Assembly (NCBI GenBank): GCA_963660485.1
Contig: CAVKYH010000006.1
Location: forward strand, 53,274 to 117,273
DNA length: 64,000 nt
From: UBA6398 sp963660485
GTDB taxonomy: Bacteria > Bacteroidota > Bacteroidia > Bacteroidales > Bacteroidaceae
Reading direction: 5' to 3'
Part shown: positions 9,010-16,565 of the stretch, one piece after another
Layout: each line of letters begins with the position of its first letter
How positions within the stretch are numbered: the first letter of the stretch is position 1
Position numbers and translations under genes: made by a program
The notes under the pieces: model-generated
Told to the model about the DNA's origin: nothing
Databases searched by the model: none
Seen by the model: the letters and a program-made list of their open reading frames with translations, nothing else

Positions 9010-10181
9010 AATATTTCCTGATAGCCGGCGAAGCAAGCGGCGACATTCACGCCGCAAACCTGATAAACGCCCTGCGCGAGCACGACGGAGAAGCTACATT
9101 CTACGCCTACGGCGGAGAACTAATGGAAGCCGCAGGAGCAAAAATGCTTTGCTACTATCGCGACATTGCTTATATGGGCGTGGTGAGCGTGGCAATGCAT
9201 GCGCGGACCATTCTGAGAGCAATGAAACGCTGCAAGGAAGAAATCCTGTCGGTAAACCCCGACGTGGTGGTGCTTGTGGACTATCCGGGATTCAACCTCG
9301 CAATTGCGAAATACGTGAAAACCCACACGCAAATCCCCGTATTCTATTACATATCGCCGAAGATTTGGGCTTGGCGCGAGAGCCGCATAAAACTGCTGCG
9401 GAACTATGTGGACGAAATCTTTTCGATTCTCCCCTTCGAGGTGGAATATTTCAGCCGGCGAGGCATGAAGATACACTATGTAGGCAACCCAACGGTAGAC
9501 GAAGTGGAGGAATTCCAACGCATTCACCTTGCCGACACAATGGAATCCTTTGCCGAAGAAAACAACCTGAACCCTGCAAAAAAGATAATAGCCATACTTG
9601 CCGGCAGCCGCAAACAAGAAATAAACTACAACCTTTGGAAAATGTGCACCGCGGCACAAAAGCTCACCCGCAAAGGATATCAACTGGTTATTGCGGGCGC
9701 GCCGAATATCGACACGGCCTTGTATCACAAAAACATTCCGGCAGAAATGCTGCGCAAGGGCACCGTGAAACTCGTATTCGGCAAAACATATTCACTACTC
9801 TCCTTTGCGTCGGCAGCACTCGTAACCTCGGGCACAGCAACCCTCGAAACAGCATTGTTCAGAGTGCCGCAAGTGGTTTGCTACTACATTCCCATGGGAA
9901 AAACAGTCTCTTTCCTGCGAAAAAAACTGCTCAAAGTGAAATACATATCCCTCGTGAACCTAATTGCAGGGCGCGAAGTGGTGAAAGAACTCGTTGCCGA
10001 CGGAATGAACGTGGAAAACGTAAGCACGGAATTGGAGAAAATCACATTTTCCGACAGTTGTCGCAACGAAATGTTCAAAGGATATACCGAACTTTCAGGC
10101 ATTCTCGGCGGAGCTGGTGCCTCGGCAAACGCCGCAAAAGAGATTACGGAATGCCTGCAACAGCGAATGACTGAAAAATAA
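9006..10181 (+). CDS. lpxB: Lipid-A-disaccharide synthase LpxB
   Basis: The 391-residue product begins with LIAGEASGDIHAANL, the LpxB signature. It also contains PVFYYISPKIWAWRESRIKLL and FEVEYFSRRGMKIHYVGNP, typical of this GT19 glycosyltransferase. It joins UDP-2,3-diacylglucosamine and lipid X into the lipid A disaccharide at the inner face of the cytoplasmic membrane. Its length is normal. Together with lpxK (15.4 kb) it shows that the organism makes lipid A. It is the second gene of the surE-lpxB unit; after its stop a repeat cluster follows without an obvious separate terminator. Confidence 0.96.
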   Translation: MKYFLIAGEASGDIHAANLINALREHDGEATFYAYGGELMEAAGAKMLCYYRDIAYMGVVSVAMHARTILRAMKRCKEEILSVNPDVVVLVDYPGFNLAIAKYVKTHTQIPVFYYISPKIWAWRESRIKLLRNYVDEIFSILPFEVEYFSRRGMKIHYVGNPTVDEVEEFQRIHLADTMESFAEENNLNPAKKIIAILAGSRKQEINYNLWKMCTAAQKLTRKGYQLVIAGAPNIDTALYHKNIPAEMLRKGTVKLVFGKTYSLLSFASAALVTSGTATLETALFRVPQVVCYYIPMGKTVSFLRKKLLKVKYISLVNLIAGREVVKELVADGMNVENVSTELEKITFSDSCRNEMFKGYTELSGILGGAGASANAAKEITECLQQRMTEK

Positions 10182-10283
10182 ACCGCCGCAGATTTTTTAT
10201 TTCCCCACAATTCCAGTTTACTTCCACACGCTTCTTGTTTTCACCACACGCAAAAAACCCACTTCCTCACGCTAAAAAAAACG

Positions 10284-10367
10284 ACAAGGCATCTCGTAAA
10301 AACTGCAAGCCATGTAATTTAAATTCCAAGGCATCTAATTCAAATTACATGGCCCGGAATTTTGCCC
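10284..10367. repeat. Mosaic 21-bp-module repeat, cluster 3
   Basis: Cores at 10284 (ACAAGGCATCT), 10305 (GCAAGCCATGT), 10326 (CCAAGGCATCT) and 10347 (ACATGGCCCGG), with linkers CGTAAAAACT, AATTTAAATT, AATTCAAATT and AATTTTGCCC. GCCATGTAATTT and AAATTACATGGC can pair at long range. The cluster lies between convergent lpxB and the exonuclease gene; the rest of the gap (10182-10483) is AT-rich and featureless. Confidence 0.85.
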
Positions 10368-10483
10368 CAAACAAACATACTGAAAATCAGAAGCCTACAA
10401 AAGCCGTTTTTAGCAGTAAAAACAGCAAAAACAAAGGGTTCTGCTTTTGCAAAACCCATGGCATGAAAAACGCCGTCGCTTTC

Positions 10484-10978
10484 CTACAAAATTTTCCTGG
10501 CTATTTCGGCACAAGCCTCAGCATCGGCAAGAGCATTATGGTGATTGGCAAGAACGTAGCCGCATGCCGCAGCCACGGTTTGCAGTTGATGATTTGACAA
10601 GGTGCGCCCGAATTTTCGCCTTGAAGCGCGCAGAGTGCAACAAAAACGGTAACCGGGATATTTCATATCATATCTTTCAAAAACAGCCTTGAGGCAACTT
10701 TCGTCAAACCTGCTGTTGTGAGCCACAAACGGCAGCCCCGCCACACGAGGCGCGACCTCAGCCCAAACTTCGGGGAAAACCGCCGCATCATCTGTGTCGT
10801 CATTCGTAAGCCCATGCACGGAAGTACAAAAATGCGAATAGAAATTTGGCGAAGGCTTGATAAGTTTGTAAAACTTGTCCACCACCTCGCCGCCACGAAC
10901 CACAACAACGCCCACACTACAGACACTCGAACGACATTGATTGGCCGTTTCAAAATCTATTGCCGCAAAATCCGTCAT
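10484..10978 (-). CDS. DnaQ-like 3'-5' exonuclease (DNA polymerase III epsilon-type)
   Basis: The 164-residue protein is a compact DEDDh exonuclease domain: FAAIDFETAN supplies the D-x-E, HNSRFDESCL the second acidic residue, and HNALADAEACAEI the H-x4-D. It probably trims DNA or RNA 3' ends; it is a stand-alone domain, so it need not be the polymerase III proofreading subunit. The reading frame extends 38 codons upstream, but that part overlaps the end of the preceding gene and lacks exonuclease similarity, so the start is placed at ATG 10978. It sits 14 nt downstream of the small exported protein gene and is probably co-transcribed with it. Confidence 0.88.
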   Translation of the reverse strand: MTDFAAIDFETANQCRSSVCSVGVVVVRGGEVVDKFYKLIKPSPNFYSHFCTSVHGLTNDDTDDAAVFPEVWAEVAPRVAGLPFVAHNSRFDESCLKAVFERYDMKYPGYRFCCTLRASRRKFGRTLSNHQLQTVAAACGYVLANHHNALADAEACAEIARKIL

Positions 10979-10992
10979 ACGTCCCCCTAAAA

Positions 10993-11334
10993 CTATTTCT
11001 TCACAAAACTCTCGTCGGCAACAAGGCTTCCGGCATGAATGAAAACGCGATGACGCCCGGCAGGAATAGTACTGACACAGAATTTCACGCACCCGTCAAC
11101 CACATAATCGGACGCAAGAAAAAAAGCATTGTTTCCATAAATTTTTATCTGGCAAAACTCGTCTTCGCAATCGGGCAAAAGTATCGTGATAGTGTCGGTT
11201 ACCGGAGTAACGACATAGTTTGTTTTAGCCACACCGCTTTTCAAGGCGCAGGAATCTGCTGCAATCATCGCAACAACCAATGCTGCCACCACAGCAACGC
11301 GTCTGAAAACAAAAAGGCAAACTTTCTTTTTCAT
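10993..11334 (-). CDS. Small exported protein, possible lipoprotein
   Basis: The 113-residue protein starts MKKKVCLFVFRRVAVV and has one long hydrophobic N-terminal segment ending at MIAADSC, so it is exported. The cysteine could be lipidated, although ADSC is a poor lipobox. The remainder (about 85 residues) is a small beta-rich domain with four cysteines and no family I recognise. The start is ATG 11334; the longer frame begins with TTG. A TATATTTG element lies 42 nt upstream. It precedes the exonuclease gene by 14 nt. Confidence 0.65.
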   Translation of the reverse strand: MKKKVCLFVFRRVAVVAALVVAMIAADSCALKSGVAKTNYVVTPVTDTITILLPDCEDEFCQIKIYGNNAFFLASDYVVDGCVKFCVSTIPAGRHRVFIHAGSLVADESFVKK

Positions 11335-11375
11335 AAAACTCAAAGCCAATTATAAAACAACCGGTTTCTTTTCCG

Positions 11376-11383
11376 CAAATATA
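11376..11383 (-). promoter_or_regulatory. -7 element for the small exported protein gene
   Basis: TATATTTG on the minus strand matches TAnnTTTG. A possible TTTG lies at 11410-11407, but its 23-nt spacing is longer than usual. Confidence 0.45.
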
Positions 11384-11437
11384 GTAAAAAGCCACAACGC
11401 CACCCACAAAAGAACCTACGCAAACGCAAAACAAACC

Positions 11438-11773
11438 GGCATAAACGCCGAAGCCCACAACATCAGCGCAAAAGAAACTGACATCAGCGCAAAAGCAACC
11501 GACATCAGCGCAAAAGCAACCGACACCAACGCAAAAGCCCGCAACATCAACGCAAAAGCAACCGACATCAGCGCAAAAGCAACCGACATCAACGCAAAAG
11601 CAACCGACATCAACGCAAAAGCAACCGACACCAACGCAAAAGCAACCGACACCAACGCAAAAGCAACCGACACCAACGCAAAAGCAACCGACATCAGCGC
11701 AAAAGCAACCGACATCAGCGCAAAAGCGACCGACATCAACGCAAAAGCAACCGACGAATTTGCAAAAGGGATA
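11438..11773. repeat. 21-bp minisatellite, about 14 clear copies plus degenerate edges
   Basis: From about 11459 to 11752 the unit GACATCARCGCAAAAGCAAC(C) repeats in tandem about 14 times. Variation is limited to a few positions (ATC/ACC, AGC/AAC, one CCCGC unit). Degenerate copies extend on both sides (11438-11458 and about 11753-11773). Because 21 is a multiple of three, every frame stays open. The plus strand reads AKATDIS/AKATDIN heptads; the minus strand reads SVAFALM heptads, in a frame running from 11895 to 11416. I do not call a gene: the plus frame has no ATG and the minus frame crosses the ompA terminator. It fills the ompA 3' region upstream of the next promoter. Confidence 0.9.
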
Positions 11774-11820
11774 AGCGCGAACGCTCCAAAAGCCACCACA
11801 ACGGCATATTTTTTAAAACA

Positions 11821-11851
11821 AAAAAATGCCGCACAAAATGTGTGGCATTTT
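11821..11851 (-). terminator. ompA intrinsic terminator
   Basis: Read on the minus strand, AAATGCCACACA pairs imperfectly with TGTGCGGCATTT and is followed by a T-rich run. It lies about 22 nt after the ompA stop codon. Confidence 0.75.
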
Positions 11852-11872
11852 CTATTGAATATTAGTTGTTTC

Positions 11873-13060
11873 TTACTGGAGCTTAACAACTGCACGACGG
11901 TTGTAAGAGAACGGACTGATGTCGTTCACACCACCCTTGTGATCGATGATGATATTGTCGCGGCTTACACCCATCTTAACGAGTTCGTTAGCAACTGTGT
12001 TAGCACGAGCCTCAGAAAGCTTGTTGTTGATAGATGTTGTACCGGTCTTGCTGTCAGCATAACCTGTAACGACAATCTTCTTGTTGTTAGCCTTAGCGTA
12101 TTCAGCGAGTTCCTTAACGTTAACGAGATCCTTGCGAGAAGCGATTGTAGACTTGTTGATGTTGAAGAATACGGATACAGGAGTTGAAGCGAATTCTTTG
12201 ATAGTCTTAGTTTCTGCGGGCTTCTGGTTAGCAAGGAGGTTACGCAAGCGTGCGTTTTCGTCCTGCTGTTCTTTGAGAGAAGCGTTAAGTGCGTCAAGTT
12301 GTTCCTTGTTCATTGCCATGAGAGCGTCTACATCGGGAACTTTGTTCCAGCCGATAGTCTTGCCGAGGTTTACATTCAAACCAACGGAAACGCCTACCAT
12401 CTTGTCCCAGTAGCGGCAGTGAGTTTTCTCATGAGTTCTCCAGTCGTTAGTACCGTTGGGTTGAGCGTTGAAACCGTCGAAAGAACCTTCAACAGCGAGT
12501 GCCCAAACGTCGAGGTAAGCTGCCAAACGACGGTTGATGCGGAATGAGTTGTAGATACCTACGTTGTAAGAAGGCTCACGATATGAAGAACCGTCTTCAG
12601 CATTGTCGGTGCTCTTCATACGCTGCATATAACCGATTCCCACATAGGGAGCGATGTTCCAGAAACGTTTTTCGTTGTAGCCACAGAATGCATTGGAGAG
12701 GTTGAACATAACGTCCTCCTGAATGCCCCAATACTTGTAAGCGTGATGGTTGTCGGTGTTAACAACAGCCTTTGACCAGATGCCCTGGAATTTGGTACGG
12801 AGACCGATTACCGGGGTGAACCATTTACCAACTGCAACTTCAAAGCCGAATGTACCGCGATCGGTGCTAAACGGGTTCTTGTTGCCAAGTTGCTCTTCAT
12901 TTGTGTAAGCAGCGTTGAACTGACCGCCAACCTGAACAAACCAGTTTGCCCAGAACGAGTTAGTAGCAACACTATACTTCTGCGTAGGAATTTCGTTTTC
13001 CTGCGCCATAGCACTTGTAGTAAAGCCTACGAGTGCAAGTGCAAACATTAACTTTTTCAT
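11873..13060 (-). CDS. OmpA-family outer-membrane protein
   Basis: The 395-residue protein has a signal peptide (MKKLMFALALVGFTTSAMAQ), an N-terminal region of about 220 residues rich in aromatic, alternating segments that fits a beta-barrel, a short Asn/Gln/Glu-rich helix (about 250-290), and a C-terminal OmpA peptidoglycan-binding domain (about 295-395; SVFFNINKSTIASRKDLVNV, VVTGYADSKTGTTSINNKLSEARANTV). It anchors the outer membrane to peptidoglycan and is often one of the most abundant Bacteroidales surface proteins. A -7 box lies about 75 nt upstream and an intrinsic terminator follows, so it is monocistronic. Confidence 0.93.
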   Translation of the reverse strand: MKKLMFALALVGFTTSAMAQENEIPTQKYSVATNSFWANWFVQVGGQFNAAYTNEEQLGNKNPFSTDRGTFGFEVAVGKWFTPVIGLRTKFQGIWSKAVVNTDNHHAYKYWGIQEDVMFNLSNAFCGYNEKRFWNIAPYVGIGYMQRMKSTDNAEDGSSYREPSYNVGIYNSFRINRRLAAYLDVWALAVEGSFDGFNAQPNGTNDWRTHEKTHCRYWDKMVGVSVGLNVNLGKTIGWNKVPDVDALMAMNKEQLDALNASLKEQQDENARLRNLLANQKPAETKTIKEFASTPVSVFFNINKSTIASRKDLVNVKELAEYAKANNKKIVVTGYADSKTGTTSINNKLSEARANTVANELVKMGVSRDNIIIDHKGGVNDISPFSYNRRAVVKLQ

Positions 13061-13135
13061 AATTACTAATTTAGTGTATCAATTAATCTTTATTTCTTTG
13101 TCCGCATGGGCACTATGTGTCCTTTTAATCAATTG

Positions 13136-13143
13136 CAAAAGTA
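13136..13143 (-). promoter_or_regulatory. ompA promoter -7 element
   Basis: TACTTTTG on the minus strand matches TAnnTTTG. The implied leader is about 65-70 nt, unusually long for this window. No clear -33 TTG is seen. Confidence 0.5.
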
Positions 13144-13336
13144 ATAAATAGTTTTATATATTGGTAACTTTCGTGTAAAAAAATATCAACAAGGCGGTTT
13201 TTTTTATGAATTTCGGTTTATGGGGGCTTAAATAGCGGTTTTGCCGGGGTAAAATCGGGAGTTTGAACGAAGAAATAGGTTTTTGGGGCTTCGATTTCCC
13301 ACGCCTTATTATATATATGTATATATGGAAAATACG

Positions 13337-13420
13337 AGATGCCTTGTTGTTAAAACTAGGTCAGACCTAATTTAAATTAGATGCGTCGGAATTTAAATTC
13401 CGACGCATCTCGTAAAACGC
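13337..13420. repeat. Mosaic 21-bp-module repeat, cluster 4
   Basis: Cores at 13337 (AGATGCCTTGT), 13358 (AGGTCAGACCT), 13379 (AGATGCGTCGG) and 13400 (CCGACGCATCT), with linkers TGTTAAAACT, AATTTAAATT, AATTTAAATT and CGTAAAACGC. The last two cores form a perfect 32-bp palindrome with the central linker. It lies between the ompA start and the thiL end. The remaining gap holds AT-rich TATATATA runs (13309-13330 and 13422-13438). Confidence 0.88.
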
Positions 13421-13479
13421 ATATTATATATATGAATATTTGCAGTAGGAATGGGGATTCTGATTTGAGGAAAGGATAC

Positions 13480-13508
13480 AAAAACAGCCGCACTGTAAAA
13501 GCGCGACT
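13480..13508 (-). terminator. Terminator of the sppA-lpxK-punA-thiL operon
   Basis: On the minus strand AGTCGC (13508-13503) pairs with GCGGCT (13491-13486) and is followed by TTTTTG (from 13484). It lies about 65 nt after the thiL stop. Confidence 0.6.
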
Positions 13509-13574
13509 GCCTGTGGGTTTGTTCGCTTTCAAGAATGATACTTTACAAAAGCGGGATATGTTGCAAAAGCCTGA

Positions 13575-14642
13575 TTATTCTTTTTCCGCAAGCGGATTCC
13601 ACCCTTGCGCTTTCAGTTCGAATTCTGCCCCGTCGCGCGTAACGAGTGTTTTTCCTGCACCGGCGGCTGTGATGTTTCCTATCACGTGCACGTCTTCTAC
13701 GGCCGAAACTTTTTCGTAGTCTTCGAGTGGCACGGTAAACAGCAGTTCGTAATCTTCGCCGCCGTTGAGCGCTGCCGTGAGTGGGTTCATATGGAATTCT
13801 TCTGCGAGCGACGCCGTTTGATAGTCTATCGGAATGCGCTCTTCATAGACACGGCAGCCCACATTGCTCTGCTCGCAAATATGAAGTAGTTCGGAGGAAA
13901 GTCCGTCGGATATATCAATCATCGCAGTTGGCTTCACGCCTGCCTTGCGAAGGCTTTCCAGAATATCGCGTCGGGCTTCGGGTTTGAGTTGGCGTTCCAA
14001 AAGATATTCGCGCCCCGAGAAATCGGGCTGTTGTATAGCCACACGAGCTTCTACATTCTTTGCCGTTTTTGTCTGCTCCTGAAAGATTTTCTTTTCGCGC
14101 TCCAAAAGTTGCAAGCCCATGTATGCCGCGCCGAGGTTTCCGCTCACACACACAAGATTGTTCTCTTTCGCGCCGTTGCGATACACTATTTCGTCGCGTT
14201 TACCGCTTCCGATGCAGGTGATAGCAATGCTCAATCCTGTGAACGAAGATGTGGTGTCGCCGCCAACGATATCCACTCCGTAACGGTCGCATGCCAAACG
14301 GATTCCGGCGTACAGTTCTTCGATGTTTTCAACGCAAAAACGGCTGCCGATAGCCAAGTCTACAATCATCTGCTGCGGAGTGCCGTTCATGGCGCATATA
14401 TCCGAGATGTTTTCAATTGCCGCCTTGTATCCAAGGTGTTTCAGCGGCACGTAAGTGAGGTCGAAATGCACGCCTTCCATAAGCATGTCCGACGTAACGA
14501 GCACTTGGCTGTCGGGATAGTGCAGCACGGCACAATCGTCGCCTATGCCTTTTTCCGTAGAATCGTTTTTGGGAGTAATGTCTTTGGAAAGATGGCGTAT
14601 AAGTCCGAACTCTCCAAGTTTAGATATCTCTGTTCTTTCCAT
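13575..14642 (-). CDS. thiL: Thiamine-monophosphate kinase ThiL
   Basis: The 355-residue protein has the ThiL/PurM-type ATP-binding features: GEFGLIRHLSK near the start, GIGDDCAVL (about 32-40; metal and phosphate binding), VTSDMLMEGVHFDL, AAIENISDICAMNG, and DISDGLSSELLHICEQSNVGCRVYEERIPI in the second half. It phosphorylates thiamine monophosphate to thiamine diphosphate, the active cofactor. It is the last gene of the sppA-lpxK-punA-thiL unit, 43 nt after punA. Some Bacteroidales ThiL proteins are slightly shorter, but nothing here looks broken. Confidence 0.94.
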   Translation of the reverse strand: MERTEISKLGEFGLIRHLSKDITPKNDSTEKGIGDDCAVLHYPDSQVLVTSDMLMEGVHFDLTYVPLKHLGYKAAIENISDICAMNGTPQQMIVDLAIGSRFCVENIEELYAGIRLACDRYGVDIVGGDTTSSFTGLSIAITCIGSGKRDEIVYRNGAKENNLVCVSGNLGAAYMGLQLLEREKKIFQEQTKTAKNVEARVAIQQPDFSGREYLLERQLKPEARRDILESLRKAGVKPTAMIDISDGLSSELLHICEQSNVGCRVYEERIPIDYQTASLAEEFHMNPLTAALNGGEDYELLFTVPLEDYEKVSAVEDVHVIGNITAAGAGKTLVTRDGAEFELKAQGWNPLAEKE

Positions 14643-14685
14643 TTATTCAATGAAGTTTTTACGCCGCGCGTTCCAAGGCGGCCGT

Positions 14686-15504
14686 TTATTGTTTTGGGGA
14701 ATTTATCATCTGTTTCAGAAGTTCCGACATCTTGGGCTCTGCGCCCGCTGCCGCAAGCTGCACCTCCTCGTGGGAAGTTTCGCCCGCCGAACTTGCGGGT
14801 ACATTGGTTATCACGCTTATTCCGAACACACGCATGCCTTGATGACGCGCCACAATCACCTCGGGAACGGTACTCATTCCCACGGCGTCGGCACCAAACA
14901 GGCGATACATATTATATTCTGCGGGAGTTTCGTAGGTAGGTCCCGAATTGGCAAGATAAACTCCATGGCGCAGTTCCACTCCGAGGCTTGCGGCAATTTC
15001 GTCGGCCCTTGCAATGAGTTTTCTATCGTATGCCTCGCTCATATCCGGGAACCTCGGACCGCACGGAAGGTTAGCGCCGCGCAAAGGATGCTCTGGCATG
15101 AAATTTATATGGTCGGTAATCACCATTAGGTCGCCTGCGCGGAAATCGGGATTCGTTCCCCCGGCTGCGTTACTCACGTATAGCGTTTCGATACCCAACG
15201 CCCCGAAAACCCTTACGGGAAACGTTACTTCTTTCATCGAGTAGCCCTCGTAGAAATGAAACCTCCCGTCCATGGCAACCACTGGCGTTGTTCCGAGACG
15301 CCCGAAGATTAGTTTTCCGGCGTGCCCTTCAACCGTCGATATAGGGAAATTGGGAATTTCCTTATAGTCCCATTCTTTCTCCACTTCTATTTCGGCGGCA
15401 AGTTTCCCAAGCCCCGAACCAAGGATAATGGCTGTCGTTGCTTTTCCTTTAATTATTGGGGCGAGAAAATCCGCCGTCTCGTTTATCTTTTCCAACATAG
15501 TCAA
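14686..15504 (-). CDS. punA: Purine-nucleoside phosphorylase, trimeric (PunA-type)
   Basis: This 272-residue enzyme carries the trimeric PNP motifs: ILGSGLGKLAAEI (phosphate-binding loop), VEGHAGKLIFG, VSNAAGGTNPDFRAGDLMVITDHINFM, and GVYLANSGPTYETPAEYNMYRLFGADAVGMSTVPEVI. It converts purine nucleosides and phosphate to bases and ribose-1-phosphate for salvage. The start (MTMLEKINETADFLAP) overlaps the end of lpxK by 56 nt in another frame. The overlap looks real because both the PNP N-terminus and the LpxK C-terminus are needed for normal length. It is part of the sppA operon. Confidence 0.94.
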   Translation of the reverse strand: MTMLEKINETADFLAPIIKGKATTAIILGSGLGKLAAEIEVEKEWDYKEIPNFPISTVEGHAGKLIFGRLGTTPVVAMDGRFHFYEGYSMKEVTFPVRVFGALGIETLYVSNAAGGTNPDFRAGDLMVITDHINFMPEHPLRGANLPCGPRFPDMSEAYDRKLIARADEIAASLGVELRHGVYLANSGPTYETPAEYNMYRLFGADAVGMSTVPEVIVARHQGMRVFGISVITNVPASSAGETSHEEVQLAAAGAEPKMSELLKQMINSPKQ

Positions 15505-16558
15505 GAATTATGTCGTTAAACTTATTCTGTTCTCCAAATAAAAATTCCACTTCAATGGGCAGCGTGTAAATACTGCGGCACAACGTTTCGCTCATTTGCC
15601 CGCCCAATCCCAACAATCTCGCACCGTCTTTTTCGGTTGTCAGTATTGCAGCGCCGGGATTTGCCTTCAAATAATTCTCCCAACCGTTTATATCGCCGCC
15701 GGAAAAGTTGTAATGGTCGCCGTAAGCCTTGAAAACCGCCCGAGGTGCGTATCTTTTCACTTCGTCAAAGAACGTTTGCGGGCGCGCAATGCCTGCCATT
15801 GCAATAATATCGGAATGCCGCGAAACAATATCAGACATCGTGGTTTCCGTGTTGGCAAACAGTTTGCGCGGCAAGCCATACGCCATTGACGTAAAGAAGA
15901 TTTTTTGTCCCGGCAACAGTTTCATTTTTCCGGCAAAGGCTTCGCGTTCTCCGCGCGACAGATTTTCGGGGCATTTTGTTGCGATTATAATATCGGCACG
16001 ACGGCGCTGGCTAAAACTTTCACGCAACATTCCCGCCGGCAAAAGGCAATCCGTAAAAACTGGCCGCGCATAATCTACAAGCAAAATGCACATTCCGGGA
16101 TTCACATACCTATGCTGATATGCATCATCAAGCACCACGGTTTCCGTCCCCGGCTTCACGTCGTCCTGCAAGAGCCTGTCGATTGCCTCGCAACGATTTG
16201 CGTCTGCCACAAGATGCACATCGGGAAACTTCCGCTTCATCTGAAACGGCTCGTCTCCTATCTCGGCGGCAGAAGACCGGGGCGTGGCAAAAACAAGTCC
16301 CTTGGTCTTTCTGCGATAACCGCGGCTCACCACCGCAACCTGCATCTTGTCGTGAAGAAGCCGCAGAAGATATTCCACATGAGGCGTCTTGCCCGTACCG
16401 CCTACCGTAAGATTTCCCACGCAAACGGTCGGTATCGGAAATTTGCGCGATTTTATTATGCCGCCGTCAAACAAAAGATTGCGCACGCCTGTTGCCACGC
16501 CGTAAATCCACGACACGGGGCGCAGCACAATGCGCATCGTTTTCCCGAACAGCAGCAT
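15449..16558 (-). CDS. lpxK: Tetraacyldisaccharide 4'-kinase LpxK
   Basis: The 369-residue protein has the LpxK Walker A motif VGNLTVGGTGKTPHVEYLLR near residues 41-60. It also has VVLDDAYQHRYVNPGMCILLVDYARP (the DDAxQHR region) and ILTTEKDGARL near the C-terminus. It phosphorylates the 4' position of the lipid A disaccharide at the inner membrane. The last 55 or so bases overlap punA. It starts 7 nt after the sppA stop, so the operon is tight. Confidence 0.95.
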   Translation of the reverse strand: MLLFGKTMRIVLRPVSWIYGVATGVRNLLFDGGIIKSRKFPIPTVCVGNLTVGGTGKTPHVEYLLRLLHDKMQVAVVSRGYRRKTKGLVFATPRSSAAEIGDEPFQMKRKFPDVHLVADANRCEAIDRLLQDDVKPGTETVVLDDAYQHRYVNPGMCILLVDYARPVFTDCLLPAGMLRESFSQRRRADIIIATKCPENLSRGEREAFAGKMKLLPGQKIFFTSMAYGLPRKLFANTETTMSDIVSRHSDIIAMAGIARPQTFFDEVKRYAPRAVFKAYGDHYNFSGGDINGWENYLKANPGAAILTTEKDGARLLGLGGQMSETLCRSIYTLPIEVEFLFGEQNKFNDIILDYVGKDKRDGGFSRPNN

Positions 16559-16565
16559 CGCCCGT

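Noticed and set aside
11416..11895. 159-codon minus-strand frame made of SVAFALM repeats
   Set aside because: It begins inside ompA, crosses the ompA terminator and gains its length from a 21-bp satellite that keeps every frame open; there is no promoter or ribosome-binding evidence.
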